64,000 nucleotides of DNA from an uncultured Blautia sp. (GTDB taxonomy: Bacteria > Bacillota > Clostridia > Lachnospirales > Lachnospiraceae): positions 54,901 to 118,900 of the forward strand of contig CAKRPO010000002.1 in the NCBI GenBank assembly GCA_934378195.1, written 5' to 3'. Below, piece by piece: positions 15,758 through 24,332 of the stretch. Below the pieces are notes generated by a model. That model was given only the letters and a program-made list of their open reading frames with translations. It ran no database searches and had not been told where the DNA came from. Each line of letters begins with the position of its first letter. Within the stretch, counting starts at the first letter, position 1. Both the position numbers and the translations under genes were made by a program.

Positions 15758-17827
15758 TTAGCCCTCTTTTCTGCATATAAGTTTTACCTTATGCTGTCCT
15801 TGCAAATTCCAGAAAATCTTCTTTGTTTCTACTCCATCCAGTGTCATTTTTACAACTTTCCCTTCACCTTCTGAGGACACATCAAGACACATATTGACAT
15901 ATCTGAGATTGGAAATTCTGATTTCTGATAACACTGTCGGAATAAATCCCTCAAACCATATTCCTTCTATATCTTTTTTCAGTCCGAATACACCTGACAG
16001 TAATAACGATATATAACCAATTGCATTCCATGTCTGTGCCGGCCATCTCCATGCTCGTCCGTCATCTGCATTATAAACTTCATAAAACGTTTTATTAAAG
16101 ACAGCATTTCTGATCTGCTGTGCGATCAAAGTGACAAGCAATTCTTCTTTTCCAAGTTCCGCAGCTGCAACTGCATATCCCGTCGTATAAACCGTCCATA
16201 CAGACCTTGCCAAATGAGTTTTTTCAAGATGTCCCGGCATCAGCGGAATACCATATGGTGTTATTATTTTATGCTCTAGATTATCCATAATCAGATTTTT
16301 CTGCTCTTCAGATGCAATTCCCCAGATGTTCCAGATAACACCTTCTTCACCTGCTGTTTCCCATACTTCATCTTTAAATGCTGTTGTTCCTTCAGGTCCC
16401 GATGTAAATATTCCAGCTGTCGGATTCCAATACTTATTTCGTATCATTTCCAGCATCTGTGCTGCTAAAAATTTATAATGTTCCGCTGGTTCTCCTATAC
16501 ATTTCAGAATATTAAATGCACATTCAAAAGCATACATAAAATAAATTTCTGTACTTAAGGCATAGCCCCCTGCTTCCGAATCTTCGTAGGCATCATTTGA
16601 TGAGCAAAATGCTGCATGAACCAGTCCTTCCTTTCTGTCAAACACTTCTTCACACTGTTGTATTTTCTTCTTTATCATGTCTTTGTTTTTCAGCAGAATT
16701 TCTCTGTCATGTGAAATCAGATAATACTCCCAGACAGAAATCACCACGGCCGCAAGACCGTCCACTGCATTATCTTTTCCCGACTTCAGAATATAATCCA
16801 CTGTTTTTGCAGTTGTCTCAAGATCAATAAAACCGATCCCTCGAAGCAGCATCTGCATGGTATCCCGACACCAGACTCCAAATCCCATTCCAGTACCCTG
16901 AAATGCTCCGGCTGACCACATTCCATGTTCACCTTCAAGTGCATATTGTTGATTTCTTGCCTTATCAAGAACATCCATTGCAATCTGAAATGCAGCATCT
17001 ACAGATGGAATTCCGGTACTGATTCTGAATTCTTCCGGTGAACTTTCCCTCTTCCATTCACTTCCTCTATTCAATACTCTTGTCATATCCCCCATAGGGT
17101 TATGACACCACTGAAATTCTTCTGTCACCCGCTGCAAAGAAATCACATGTTCAGGAGAAATAACATATGCATCCGGTTTTCCATACATCTCATCTTCAAG
17201 ATGATTATTGTAGATTGTGTAATGTTCATTTTTGAAAAACAACACATCATTACATGTCAATCTGTTTCTTATTTCCTCTGAAATTATCTCTTCCTCATAT
17301 GCTTCGGTCGTATGAATCCCACATACCTCCATCCATACCAGCATTCCATTATTTTCACTTTCAAATGCTCCGGCATTTCCACATTTTGTATGAATCTGTA
17401 CATATAAATCATACTGCCCCGAATCATATATATTTAGCTCTCTCTCACCTCCCTGAACTCGACATTCAGTTTCTTTTCGGGTAATTTTCAGCTGGATAAT
17501 TCCCTTTTGATGATGAAGATATGTTTCCTGATCGTTTAAATATAATTTATTCTGAAAGGCATCCCATATAAGGCTGATTCCCAGTGTCCTTATATAAATT
17601 GTATGATTCATACCAACATCCAGCACAAGGCTGACTTCATAGCCCTCCGCTTTAAATCGGAAATTTTTCTCTTTTACATCAAACATCTCTATATCCGGCC
17701 AGACCGTAGTCTTATATTCAAATGGTATACTGAAATCATTCTCTCTGCCTAATTTCTGATATCTCCATTCTCTTCTCCAGATTTTTCTGTTTTCATTTTC
17801 CTGTGCAATTTTAATTCCATTCAACAT
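15758..17827 (-). CDS. six-hairpin (alpha/alpha)6-barrel glycoside hydrolase
   Basis: A 689-residue cytosolic protein without a signal peptide. The N-terminal third is beta-rich (about 1-250). The rest looks like an (alpha/alpha)6 barrel, with a conserved block MWSAGAFQGTGMGFGVWCRD (about 308-327), EAGGYALSTEIYF and RAWRWPAQTWNAIGY. It resembles the trehalase/glucoamylase/GH78 superfamily, but I cannot assign a numbered family. It overlaps the activase gene by 17 bp. Being intracellular, it would act on an imported oligosaccharide or glycoside delivered by the ABC transporter of the same operon. Confidence 0.75.
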   Translation of the reverse strand: MLNGIKIAQENENRKIWRREWRYQKLGRENDFSIPFEYKTTVWPDIEMFDVKEKNFRFKAEGYEVSLVLDVGMNHTIYIRTLGISLIWDAFQNKLYLNDQETYLHHQKGIIQLKITRKETECRVQGGERELNIYDSGQYDLYVQIHTKCGNAGAFESENNGMLVWMEVCGIHTTEAYEEEIISEEIRNRLTCNDVLFFKNEHYTIYNNHLEDEMYGKPDAYVISPEHVISLQRVTEEFQWCHNPMGDMTRVLNRGSEWKRESSPEEFRISTGIPSVDAAFQIAMDVLDKARNQQYALEGEHGMWSAGAFQGTGMGFGVWCRDTMQMLLRGIGFIDLETTAKTVDYILKSGKDNAVDGLAAVVISVWEYYLISHDREILLKNKDMIKKKIQQCEEVFDRKEGLVHAAFCSSNDAYEDSEAGGYALSTEIYFMYAFECAFNILKCIGEPAEHYKFLAAQMLEMIRNKYWNPTAGIFTSGPEGTTAFKDEVWETAGEEGVIWNIWGIASEEQKNLIMDNLEHKIITPYGIPLMPGHLEKTHLARSVWTVYTTGYAVAAAELGKEELLVTLIAQQIRNAVFNKTFYEVYNADDGRAWRWPAQTWNAIGYISLLLSGVFGLKKDIEGIWFEGFIPTVLSEIRISNLRYVNMCLDVSSEGEGKVVKMTLDGVETKKIFWNLQGQHKVKLICRKEG

Positions 17828-18710
17828 AAAACGGCAACTCTCTCATTTTACTTAATATATGTTCTCTGTACAGTTCATCCGGTTCCTCAAACTCCACACA
17901 TTCTTTTCCAATCCACTGATATTTCATTTTACCTAAAGAATGATATTTTAATAGCTGAATCTTCTTGACTCCATCACCCAATGAACTGATGAATTCTATC
18001 ATTTCATTAAGCTCTTTCTCTGTATCATTTACACGATGTACCATTGGAATGCGAATCCAGATATCTGCTTCCTGTGATAATTTTTTCAAATTCTCTTTTA
18101 TCATTCTATTCGTTACACCAGTATATTTTCTGTGTGTTTCTTCTGTTCCGGCTTTTATATCTACAAGAAAAAGATCTGTATATGGCAGTATTCCTTCTAT
18201 TGTATCCCACGCTACATTTAAAGCAGTATCTATGCAGATATGTATTCCTTTCTGCTTCAGGATCTCTGCTGTTTTCTTTACATTTTGTGCCTGAAGAAGA
18301 CATTCTCCACCTGAAAATGTGACTCCTCCAAACTCTGGAAATACCATAGAATCTCTGTATGCTTCCTCAGCAATCTCTTCGACTGTTTTGCTGATTCCAT
18401 ACACTGACAATGCATTGGTCGGACACTGTTCTGCACATTTTTCACATACTTTACAGTCTTTTCTTATATAAATATGTCTGCCGTCCTGCTCATCAAATCT
18501 GTGATGATCCGGACATATCCTGGCACACATTCCACAGCCAATACATAACTCTTTATTATATGAAATCTGAGGTTTCTTCTGTATTGTTTCAGGATTATGG
18601 CACCACTGGCATCTCAGATTGCAGCCTTTAGTAAATACAGTTGTCCTGACTCCCGGTCCGTCATGTACAGAAAAATGCTGAATATTGGTAAGTCGAATTG
18701 TATCATCCAT
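17811..18710 (-). CDS. glycyl radical enzyme activase (radical SAM)
   Basis: A 299-residue radical SAM protein. The SAM-cluster motif is CNLRCQWC (Cys30, 34, 37). Two extra ferredoxin-like clusters follow: CIGCGMCARIC (Cys56-66) and CKVCEKCAEQC (Cys86-96), as in activases of non-PFL glycyl radical enzymes. The GGVTFSGGE motif binds SAM. It would abstract a hydrogen from the glycyl radical glycine of the protein encoded just upstream. The genes overlap by 8 bp, the standard arrangement for an enzyme/activase pair. Function is oxygen-sensitive, in keeping with an anaerobe. Confidence 0.95.
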   Translation of the reverse strand: MDDTIRLTNIQHFSVHDGPGVRTTVFTKGCNLRCQWCHNPETIQKKPQISYNKELCIGCGMCARICPDHHRFDEQDGRHIYIRKDCKVCEKCAEQCPTNALSVYGISKTVEEIAEEAYRDSMVFPEFGGVTFSGGECLLQAQNVKKTAEILKQKGIHICIDTALNVAWDTIEGILPYTDLFLVDIKAGTEETHRKYTGVTNRMIKENLKKLSQEADIWIRIPMVHRVNDTEKELNEMIEFISSLGDGVKKIQLLKYHSLGKMKYQWIGKECVEFEEPDELYREHILSKMRELPFYVEWN

Positions 18711-20922
18711 TTCTTAAAGCCCTCTGTATAATTTCATCCTGCAATTCTTCACTCAGTGATATAAATGGAGCACTGTAACCACACACTCTGACTACAAGAT
18801 TTCTGTACTGATCAGGATTTTCTTTTGCTTTTATCAATTTATCTTTATCGACTACATTGAAGTCTAATGCACTTCCTCCACAATGAACAAAAGCACTCAG
18901 TACATATTCAAACAGTGCCACGTCTGTATCGGTCTGGCTTACCGGCATTTCCAAATAGGTCACTCCACAGCCCGGATATTCTGCCATGTCAATTGACCGC
19001 AAAGAATTCATTAAGGTAGCTGCATCAATATTTTCCGATGTTTCACCCGGATTGCAGCCTCTTGATATTCTCTGTCCCGCATGTCTTCCATCAGGCGTTG
19101 CCCATGTGTTTTCTTTGACAAAATCATAAAAGAAGAATGCAAACAATGATGCTTCATAATATCCGCCTCTTGGATTCGGCATACCTGAAGAATGTTTTGC
19201 AAGATCATGAAATACCTGTTTTGCAAGTTTATCCACTCCCGCATCCGGCTGTCCATATTTAGGAAGTTTATTCATCAGATACTGTCGGTCTGCCTCATAT
19301 CCCTGAAAATCAGCCTTTATCATCTCTTTCAGATAATCCAGTGTATATCTTCTGTCTTCAAACACAGTCTTCTGAATTGCATAGAGTGAATCAATAAATG
19401 TCCCAATTCCAATCAGTGAAAAGCTGGTAGAATTATATACTGCCCCGCCTTTTGTAATTTCAGTCTTCTTTTCGATGCAGCTTTTCATAGTTGCAGAATA
19501 TAATGGCATTGGATTTATTTCACTCCATATCTGTTCAAAGCGATAATAATGTACCGCACACATTGCCAGAAACTGCGCTGTATTATATACAACATTCTCA
19601 TAAAACTGCTCAAAATTCTGTGCTGTATCAACTCTGGACATTCTGAGATTTTCTTTTGACCAGAAGTCCAGTTCTTTTGGGAATAGCATTGCATCTAGAA
19701 GAAGTGGTAAATTAAGGTACATAAAGGCTCTTGAATTACATTCATTTGAAAGAACCGGCTCCTGACATCCACCTGCAAGATACAGCCTGCAATCTTCCAG
19801 TTTTTTTCCTGCCCTGTGATGTGCTTCGATCAAAACATCATCATTCAGGATTGAAAGACAGTTGCGTCCTAATTTTGCAATCAGTGCAACATGTTTTTTG
19901 TATTTATCAGGATGTTTTGAAGATATTCTGACTTGCAGTTTAGGACTTGATACCTCATACTTTTCAAATGAATTTAATATCATTTCTGTAACTTCGTTAT
20001 AAATGATATTTCCTTCCCTGTCACAACCACCAATCACTACAGAAGCATTTGTTCCACTTGTGTTCTCATTATGTTTCCATCTTGCTTCTGTTATCAGCAT
20101 CATACAATCTATCAGATTCTGAGCCTCTTCTTTTGTGATTCGTTGTTCTTCAATGTCTTTTTTGTAATATGGATACAGAATCCTGTCATAGTGTCCCATG
20201 ACTGCAAATCCGCTACCTTCCATTGCAGTACAAAGTTCTCTTGTAAACCATACAGATGTCAACGCTTCATAAAATGTCTCTGCTGGAAGACGTGGAACTC
20301 TTCCCGCTGTGTCGCGGATCCTGATAAGCTGTTCCCGTACAGAATCATCATTTTCAGTCTGCAACATTCTGTCTGCTTCTTCTGAGAATTTATATCCCAA
20401 TGTAATTGCTGCATCACAGGCTGCCAGCATACTGTCTTTAAATTCCCGTTCATCTGTACTTTCGATCTGCATCTCTGCAACTTCTTTTCTAATCTTTTCA
20501 AATCCGCAATAAAGTACACGTTCTACATCTGCGTAATGATGTGAATGATCTGTCATCATCTCTGCAAAAAGAAGATCTCTTTTCACATACTCTTTTCTCC
20601 AGTCATCAAATTCCTTTACCGGATAATGTGTTCTGAGTGCCCAACATCCAAGGCCCGGTATTGGAGGAAATGCCCCTGCAACTGAATTTCTGTCCCTTCC
20701 TGTAATAACTTCTGAATAAAAAGGACAGTACCTGAAAACTTTTACTTTACATTTCTGTGCAATTGCTTCATATGTCCATTTTTTCTGTACCATTGCAGAT
20801 ACTTTTTCTTTCTCATAACGCTGATTCAATTCATTTTCGATTTCCGATACATCAACCGGATATGTGCTGTAAAATTCTTCGCTTTCTTTTTTGAATTCTG
20901 CTTCATTAAATACAAAAGACAT
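18703..20922 (-). CDS. glycyl radical enzyme of unassigned substrate class
   Basis: A 739-residue member of the PFL/dehydratase superfamily. The C-terminal motif VVRVCGYSAPF places the radical on Gly715, and GGCQEPV gives the thiyl-radical Cys386 with Glu388. PFL has two adjacent Cys here and diol dehydratases, CutC and decarboxylases usually read GCVEP, so Gln387 is a departure. The Cys before the Gly-Tyr is also uncommon. GHYDRILYPYY and DFNVVD are family landmarks. The context of sugar importer, two glycosidases and a dehydrogenase suggests dehydration or cleavage of a polyol or sugar derivative. AGGAGG precedes the ATG. Superfamily certain; reaction unknown. Confidence 0.93.
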   Translation of the reverse strand: MSFVFNEAEFKKESEEFYSTYPVDVSEIENELNQRYEKEKVSAMVQKKWTYEAIAQKCKVKVFRYCPFYSEVITGRDRNSVAGAFPPIPGLGCWALRTHYPVKEFDDWRKEYVKRDLLFAEMMTDHSHHYADVERVLYCGFEKIRKEVAEMQIESTDEREFKDSMLAACDAAITLGYKFSEEADRMLQTENDDSVREQLIRIRDTAGRVPRLPAETFYEALTSVWFTRELCTAMEGSGFAVMGHYDRILYPYYKKDIEEQRITKEEAQNLIDCMMLITEARWKHNENTSGTNASVVIGGCDREGNIIYNEVTEMILNSFEKYEVSSPKLQVRISSKHPDKYKKHVALIAKLGRNCLSILNDDVLIEAHHRAGKKLEDCRLYLAGGCQEPVLSNECNSRAFMYLNLPLLLDAMLFPKELDFWSKENLRMSRVDTAQNFEQFYENVVYNTAQFLAMCAVHYYRFEQIWSEINPMPLYSATMKSCIEKKTEITKGGAVYNSTSFSLIGIGTFIDSLYAIQKTVFEDRRYTLDYLKEMIKADFQGYEADRQYLMNKLPKYGQPDAGVDKLAKQVFHDLAKHSSGMPNPRGGYYEASLFAFFFYDFVKENTWATPDGRHAGQRISRGCNPGETSENIDAATLMNSLRSIDMAEYPGCGVTYLEMPVSQTDTDVALFEYVLSAFVHCGGSALDFNVVDKDKLIKAKENPDQYRNLVVRVCGYSAPFISLSEELQDEIIQRALRNG

Positions 20923-20942
20923 TACTGTCCCTCCTTACTCAT

Positions 20943-21764
20943 CTATCTTCCGCCCATTCCTGTCAGCGAGATTCCTTCAACCAGAGATTTCTGGAAAATT
21001 ATATAGAAAATAAGTCCCGGTATAATGCTGATCGCTGTTGCAGCCATCAATGCCGACCAGTCTGTTCCATACTGTCCACTGAAGGCATATAATCCTATAG
21101 GAAGCGTTTTGTATTTATCTGATGATGTAACGATCAATGGCCAGAAGAAAGATTTCCATGAATTTACAAATGTAAAGATAGCCAGTGATGCAAGACCCGG
21201 TTTGGACATTGGCAGAATGATTCTCAGAAAGATTGCCATTCTGCTGCATCCATCTATTTTCGCCGCTTCTTCTATTTCTGCCGGGATGGTAAGGAAAAAC
21301 TGACGAAGCATAAACACACCAAACGCACTGAAAACCGGAGGTACGATCAATGCTGCGTAAGAATCATGCCATCCAAATGCACGCAGAATCATATACAACG
21401 GTATAATTGTTACCTGGATCGGCACCATCAGTGTCGCCAGATATACAAAAAAGATTTTATCTCTTCCTTTAAATTTCAGTCTTGCAAATGCATATGCCGC
21501 CATTGCTGATGTAAATACTGTCAGTGCCGTTGTTGCCAGTCCCACGAAAATTGAGTTAAACATATATCGGGCAAATGGAAATGCATTCCATGCTCTCTCA
21601 TAGTTTTCAGTAGTTACTCTGGAACCAATCAAAGATACAGTATCCTGCAAAACTTCCGACTTTGGTTTCAATGATGTAGAAACCATATATATCAGCGGAA
21701 TAATAAATATTACAGCTATTATGCTGATAAGAACAATTGATACAATTCCCTTTTTTTTCTTCAT
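20943..21764 (-). CDS. carbohydrate ABC transporter permease (MalG-type)
   Basis: A 273-residue protein with six predicted membrane helices and the EAA motif EIEEAAKIDGCSRMAIFLR, which contacts the ATPase subunit. It ends in SLTGMGGR, typical of CUT1-family inner-membrane subunits. The ATG at 21764 has AGGAGG 5 nt upstream and is preferred over an earlier in-frame codon inside the preceding gene. No ATPase gene is in the operon, so it probably uses a shared MsmK/UgpC-like ATPase encoded elsewhere, as is common for CUT1 systems in Firmicutes. Confidence 0.95.
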   Translation of the reverse strand: MKKKKGIVSIVLISIIAVIFIIPLIYMVSTSLKPKSEVLQDTVSLIGSRVTTENYERAWNAFPFARYMFNSIFVGLATTALTVFTSAMAAYAFARLKFKGRDKIFFVYLATLMVPIQVTIIPLYMILRAFGWHDSYAALIVPPVFSAFGVFMLRQFFLTIPAEIEEAAKIDGCSRMAIFLRIILPMSKPGLASLAIFTFVNSWKSFFWPLIVTSSDKYKTLPIGLYAFSGQYGTDWSALMAATAISIIPGLIFYIIFQKSLVEGISLTGMGGR

Positions 21765-21777
21765 GTAAGCCTCCTGC

Positions 21778-22686
21778 TTATGAATCATAATTTACTAAAC
21801 GTTTTTGCTGTTTCATTAAAATACCCGTGATGACAAGCATGCAGAAGAATAATACCCAGGCAATTGCAGATGCATATCCCAGTCTCTGATACTTAAATGC
21901 ATTATTATACAGGTACAGTACCATCGTATTTGTTTCGTTGTTCGGACCTCCCATTGTTGATACAAATGTCTGGTCAAATACCTGGAAGGAACTGATGACA
22001 GTCATTACCACAGCAAAGAAAATAGATGGTGACATTGCAGGAAGTGTTACCTTAAAGAAGATCTGGATTGAATTTGCCCCATCTATCTTAGCGGCCTCTG
22101 TCAATGATTTTGGGACGCTCAGTAACCCGGAAATAAAAATAACCATGTTATATCCAAATCCCTGCCAGATACTAACAATCACAACTGCAATCATTGCTGT
22201 CTTTGTACTTCCAAACCAGTTAAATCCTTCTGCTCCAAAAAAACGTAACACCGTATTTACAATTCCCGTATCACTCAGAATCCATTTAAAAATCATGGTT
22301 GAAGATACGATACCTACCATCATTGGAAGGAAAAAAATAGATCTGAAAAATTGATTTGCTTTTTTCAGACTTGTAATCCATACCGCCATACCCAGCGCTA
22401 TTACTACATTAAGAGCCACATACGCAATAACATATACAAACGTATTTTTCATTACCTTAAAAAACAAAATATCTTTCGTAAATAAAGTTATAAAGTTTTT
22501 TAATCCAACAAATGTATGAGTGCCTGTAAGCGGCCAGTCATATAAACTCATTACCAACGAAAACACCATTGGTATCAGTGTAAATATCATAAAACCGATA
22601 AAATTGGGTGCAAGAAACAAAATCGCAGCACCAATATCACTCTTCTCTTTTTTTCTGCAAGATTTACTTTTTTTATTTACTTTCAT
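21778..22686 (-). CDS. carbohydrate ABC transporter permease (MalF-type)
   Basis: A 302-residue polytopic protein with the EAA-loop SLTEAAKIDGANSIQIFFK and a FLAPNFIGFMIFTLIPM first helix, characteristic of CUT1 sugar permeases. It pairs with the permease at 20943-21764. A GTG at 22698 is in frame, but the GAGGTG around it serves better as the ribosome binding site for ATG 22686. A stable hairpin lies between it and the upstream solute-binding protein gene. Confidence 0.95.
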   Translation of the reverse strand: MKVNKKSKSCRKKEKSDIGAAILFLAPNFIGFMIFTLIPMVFSLVMSLYDWPLTGTHTFVGLKNFITLFTKDILFFKVMKNTFVYVIAYVALNVVIALGMAVWITSLKKANQFFRSIFFLPMMVGIVSSTMIFKWILSDTGIVNTVLRFFGAEGFNWFGSTKTAMIAVVIVSIWQGFGYNMVIFISGLLSVPKSLTEAAKIDGANSIQIFFKVTLPAMSPSIFFAVVMTVISSFQVFDQTFVSTMGGPNNETNTMVLYLYNNAFKYQRLGYASAIAWVLFFCMLVITGILMKQQKRLVNYDS

Positions 22687-22710
22687 GTCTGTTTTCACCT
22701 CTTTTTAAGC

Positions 22711-22738
22711 AAGGCAGGTAAGTCCTCTCACCTGCCTT
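22711..22738 (-). other. intercistronic stem-loop after solute-binding protein gene
   Basis: AAGGCAGGT and ACCTGCCTT form a perfect 9 bp stem with a 10-base loop between the binding-protein stop and the first permease. Such hairpins often raise the binding protein:permease ratio by protecting the 3' end of the upstream message or by partial termination. Confidence 0.6.
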
Positions 22739-22749
22739 ATCTGTCTTTA

Positions 22750-24081
22750 TTACTGTAAGATCATATCTACCTGTGCCTGAATATCTTTCGCCGCATCTTC
22801 TGCAGATACTTCACCTGCCCAAACTGTGTCCATTCCTGAATTGAAAACAGTACTTACTTCAGAATACTTCTTGGTAACATAATATGGCATACCAATTTCC
22901 ATAGATTTCTTTATTGCATCTTCCAGACCTTCGTGTTCACTTGTTGCTTCATAATAGTAATCTCTCACAGAGTCTCGTGAAGGAAGTGCTCTTCCGTTCT
23001 CTGCCAGAAGTTTCTGTGCTTCCGGGCTTGTCAGAACTTCCAGTGCCTGATATGCTTCTTTCGGATGCTTTGATTCTGAAGTTACAGCAAGTGCTGAACC
23101 ATTAATTGTTGTAACCTGCTTTTCAGCCTTAGGAATGATAGAATATCCAACATTAAAATCACAGTAATTTACAACATTTGTGACAGTCCACGGTCCATCT
23201 ATCAACATTCCGATATTACCGCCTTCAAACTGTTCCCAGTTCCATACGGTATTCGCTGTATCGGCAATCTTTGGAGCAACTTTATCTACATTGATCAAAT
23301 CTGCCAAAGACTGCAATGCTGCCGTTGTCTTATCACCTGTAATGTCAAATTCACCTTTTTCGTTAATAATCTCTCCACCTAATGATAAAACCTGAGGATC
23401 ATAATAATCCAGACTGGAAGCAAATACTGTTCCATAATTTCCATCCTGTGTCAGCTGTTTACATTTATCTTTAAACTCTTCCCAGGTTGTATTTTCATCC
23501 GGATATTCAACTCCATATTTGTCAAACAAATCCTTGTTGTAATACATCATATATGGACCGAAATCATATGGAAGTGCATAAATCTGATCGTCAAATATAA
23601 AGGAATCGAGAATTCCTGAATAGAAATCATCAATGTTTATGTCTTCATCTTTTTCAATATAATCATTGATTGACCGCATGGAGTTTGTATAGTCCGATGC
23701 TCTGGAAAAATGCATATAAATCAGATCAGGTGCATTGCCGCTGGCTAATTCTACTGGCAATTTTGTCCAATAACTTGTCCAGTCTGTATTTTCAATTGTT
23801 ACCGTGATATTCGGATATTTCTCATGGACAAGATCTGCTACCTGCTGCCATATCTGGGCTTCCGCATCACTTTCACACTTATTAAGCCAGTGAAGCTCAA
23901 CTGCTTCATCACCTGATGTGGTGTCTTCCGCAGCTGTATTGTCTGCTGTTTCAGTTGTTTCTGTTGTTTCCTGATCTGCTGCTGTACTGTCATCTTCCTT
24001 CTGTGCACTGTCGTTTCCACAGGCAGTCATTGAGAATGCCATTAATGCTGCCAGTACCATTGCTGCTGCTTTTTTCTTCAT
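22750..24081 (-). CDS. carbohydrate ABC transporter solute-binding lipoprotein
   Basis: A 443-residue lipoprotein with a signal peptide ending in FSMTACG (Cys21), followed by a Thr/Glu/Asp-rich linker (about 25-60) and a family 1 extracellular binding fold (LHWLNKCESDAEAQIWQQV onward; NIGMLIDGPWTV motif). It captures the substrate outside the membrane for the two permeases that follow. It is the first gene of the operon, divergent from the LacI regulator. AAGGAG precedes the ATG. The ligand cannot be named from sequence. Confidence 0.95.
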   Translation of the reverse strand: MKKKAAAMVLAALMAFSMTACGNDSAQKEDDSTAADQETTETTETADNTAAEDTTSGDEAVELHWLNKCESDAEAQIWQQVADLVHEKYPNITVTIENTDWTSYWTKLPVELASGNAPDLIYMHFSRASDYTNSMRSINDYIEKDEDINIDDFYSGILDSFIFDDQIYALPYDFGPYMMYYNKDLFDKYGVEYPDENTTWEEFKDKCKQLTQDGNYGTVFASSLDYYDPQVLSLGGEIINEKGEFDITGDKTTAALQSLADLINVDKVAPKIADTANTVWNWEQFEGGNIGMLIDGPWTVTNVVNYCDFNVGYSIIPKAEKQVTTINGSALAVTSESKHPKEAYQALEVLTSPEAQKLLAENGRALPSRDSVRDYYYEATSEHEGLEDAIKKSMEIGMPYYVTKKYSEVSTVFNSGMDTVWAGEVSAEDAAKDIQAQVDMILQ

Positions 24082-24099
24082 ATTAGTCTCCTTTCTTGT

Positions 24100-24117
24100 A
24101 TGTCAACCGGTTATCAT
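24100..24117. promoter_or_regulatory. LacI-type operator O1
   Basis: The near-palindrome ATGATAACCGGTTGACAT (minus strand) lies just downstream of the predicted transcription start of the transporter operon. Its core TAAC-CG-GTTGA recurs with a one-base-shorter centre at 24245 and 24269, so all three are likely sites for the adjacent LacI regulator. Confidence 0.65.
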
Positions 24118-24130
24118 ATCTGATGGAACG

Positions 24131-24159
24131 AGCATAACATTGCAGTTATGCTTTGTCAA
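24131..24159 (-). promoter_or_regulatory. promoter of ABC/GRE operon
   Basis: Minus-strand TTGACA (24154-24159) and TATGCT (24131-24136) with a 17 bp spacer. Transcription would start near 24124, placing the 24100-24117 operator over the first transcribed bases and allowing roadblock repression. Confidence 0.7.
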
Positions 24160-24244
24160 TATTTATCGTCATTTTTTATTCTTTTTATGAATTTTGCAAG
24201 AATTATTTGTATATTTTTTGTATATTTTTCTTTTGTTCACTATA

Positions 24245-24287
24245 TTAACGGTTGACATATTTTTCATGTTAACGGTTGACATATTTT
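24245..24287 (+). promoter_or_regulatory. two direct-repeat operators overlapping regulator promoter
   Basis: The 19-base unit TTAACGGTTGACATATTTT occurs identically at 24245-24263 and 24269-24287 (24 bp period). Each contains an imperfect palindrome TTAAC-G-GTTGA and a TTGACA, so the second copy can act as the -35 of the lacI-type gene. A -10 is not certain in the very AT-rich DNA that follows. The arrangement implies autorepression. Confidence 0.65.
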
Positions 24288-24332
24288 GCAATATATATTA
24301 TTATAAATTTAGTTTTTAAAGGAGGTTCTTAC

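Noticed and set aside
18703-20922. Pyruvate formate-lyase assignment for the glycyl radical enzyme
   Set aside because: PFL needs two adjacent active-site Cys; here a single Cys is followed by Gln-Glu-Pro, and the activase has two extra clusters that PFL activase lacks.
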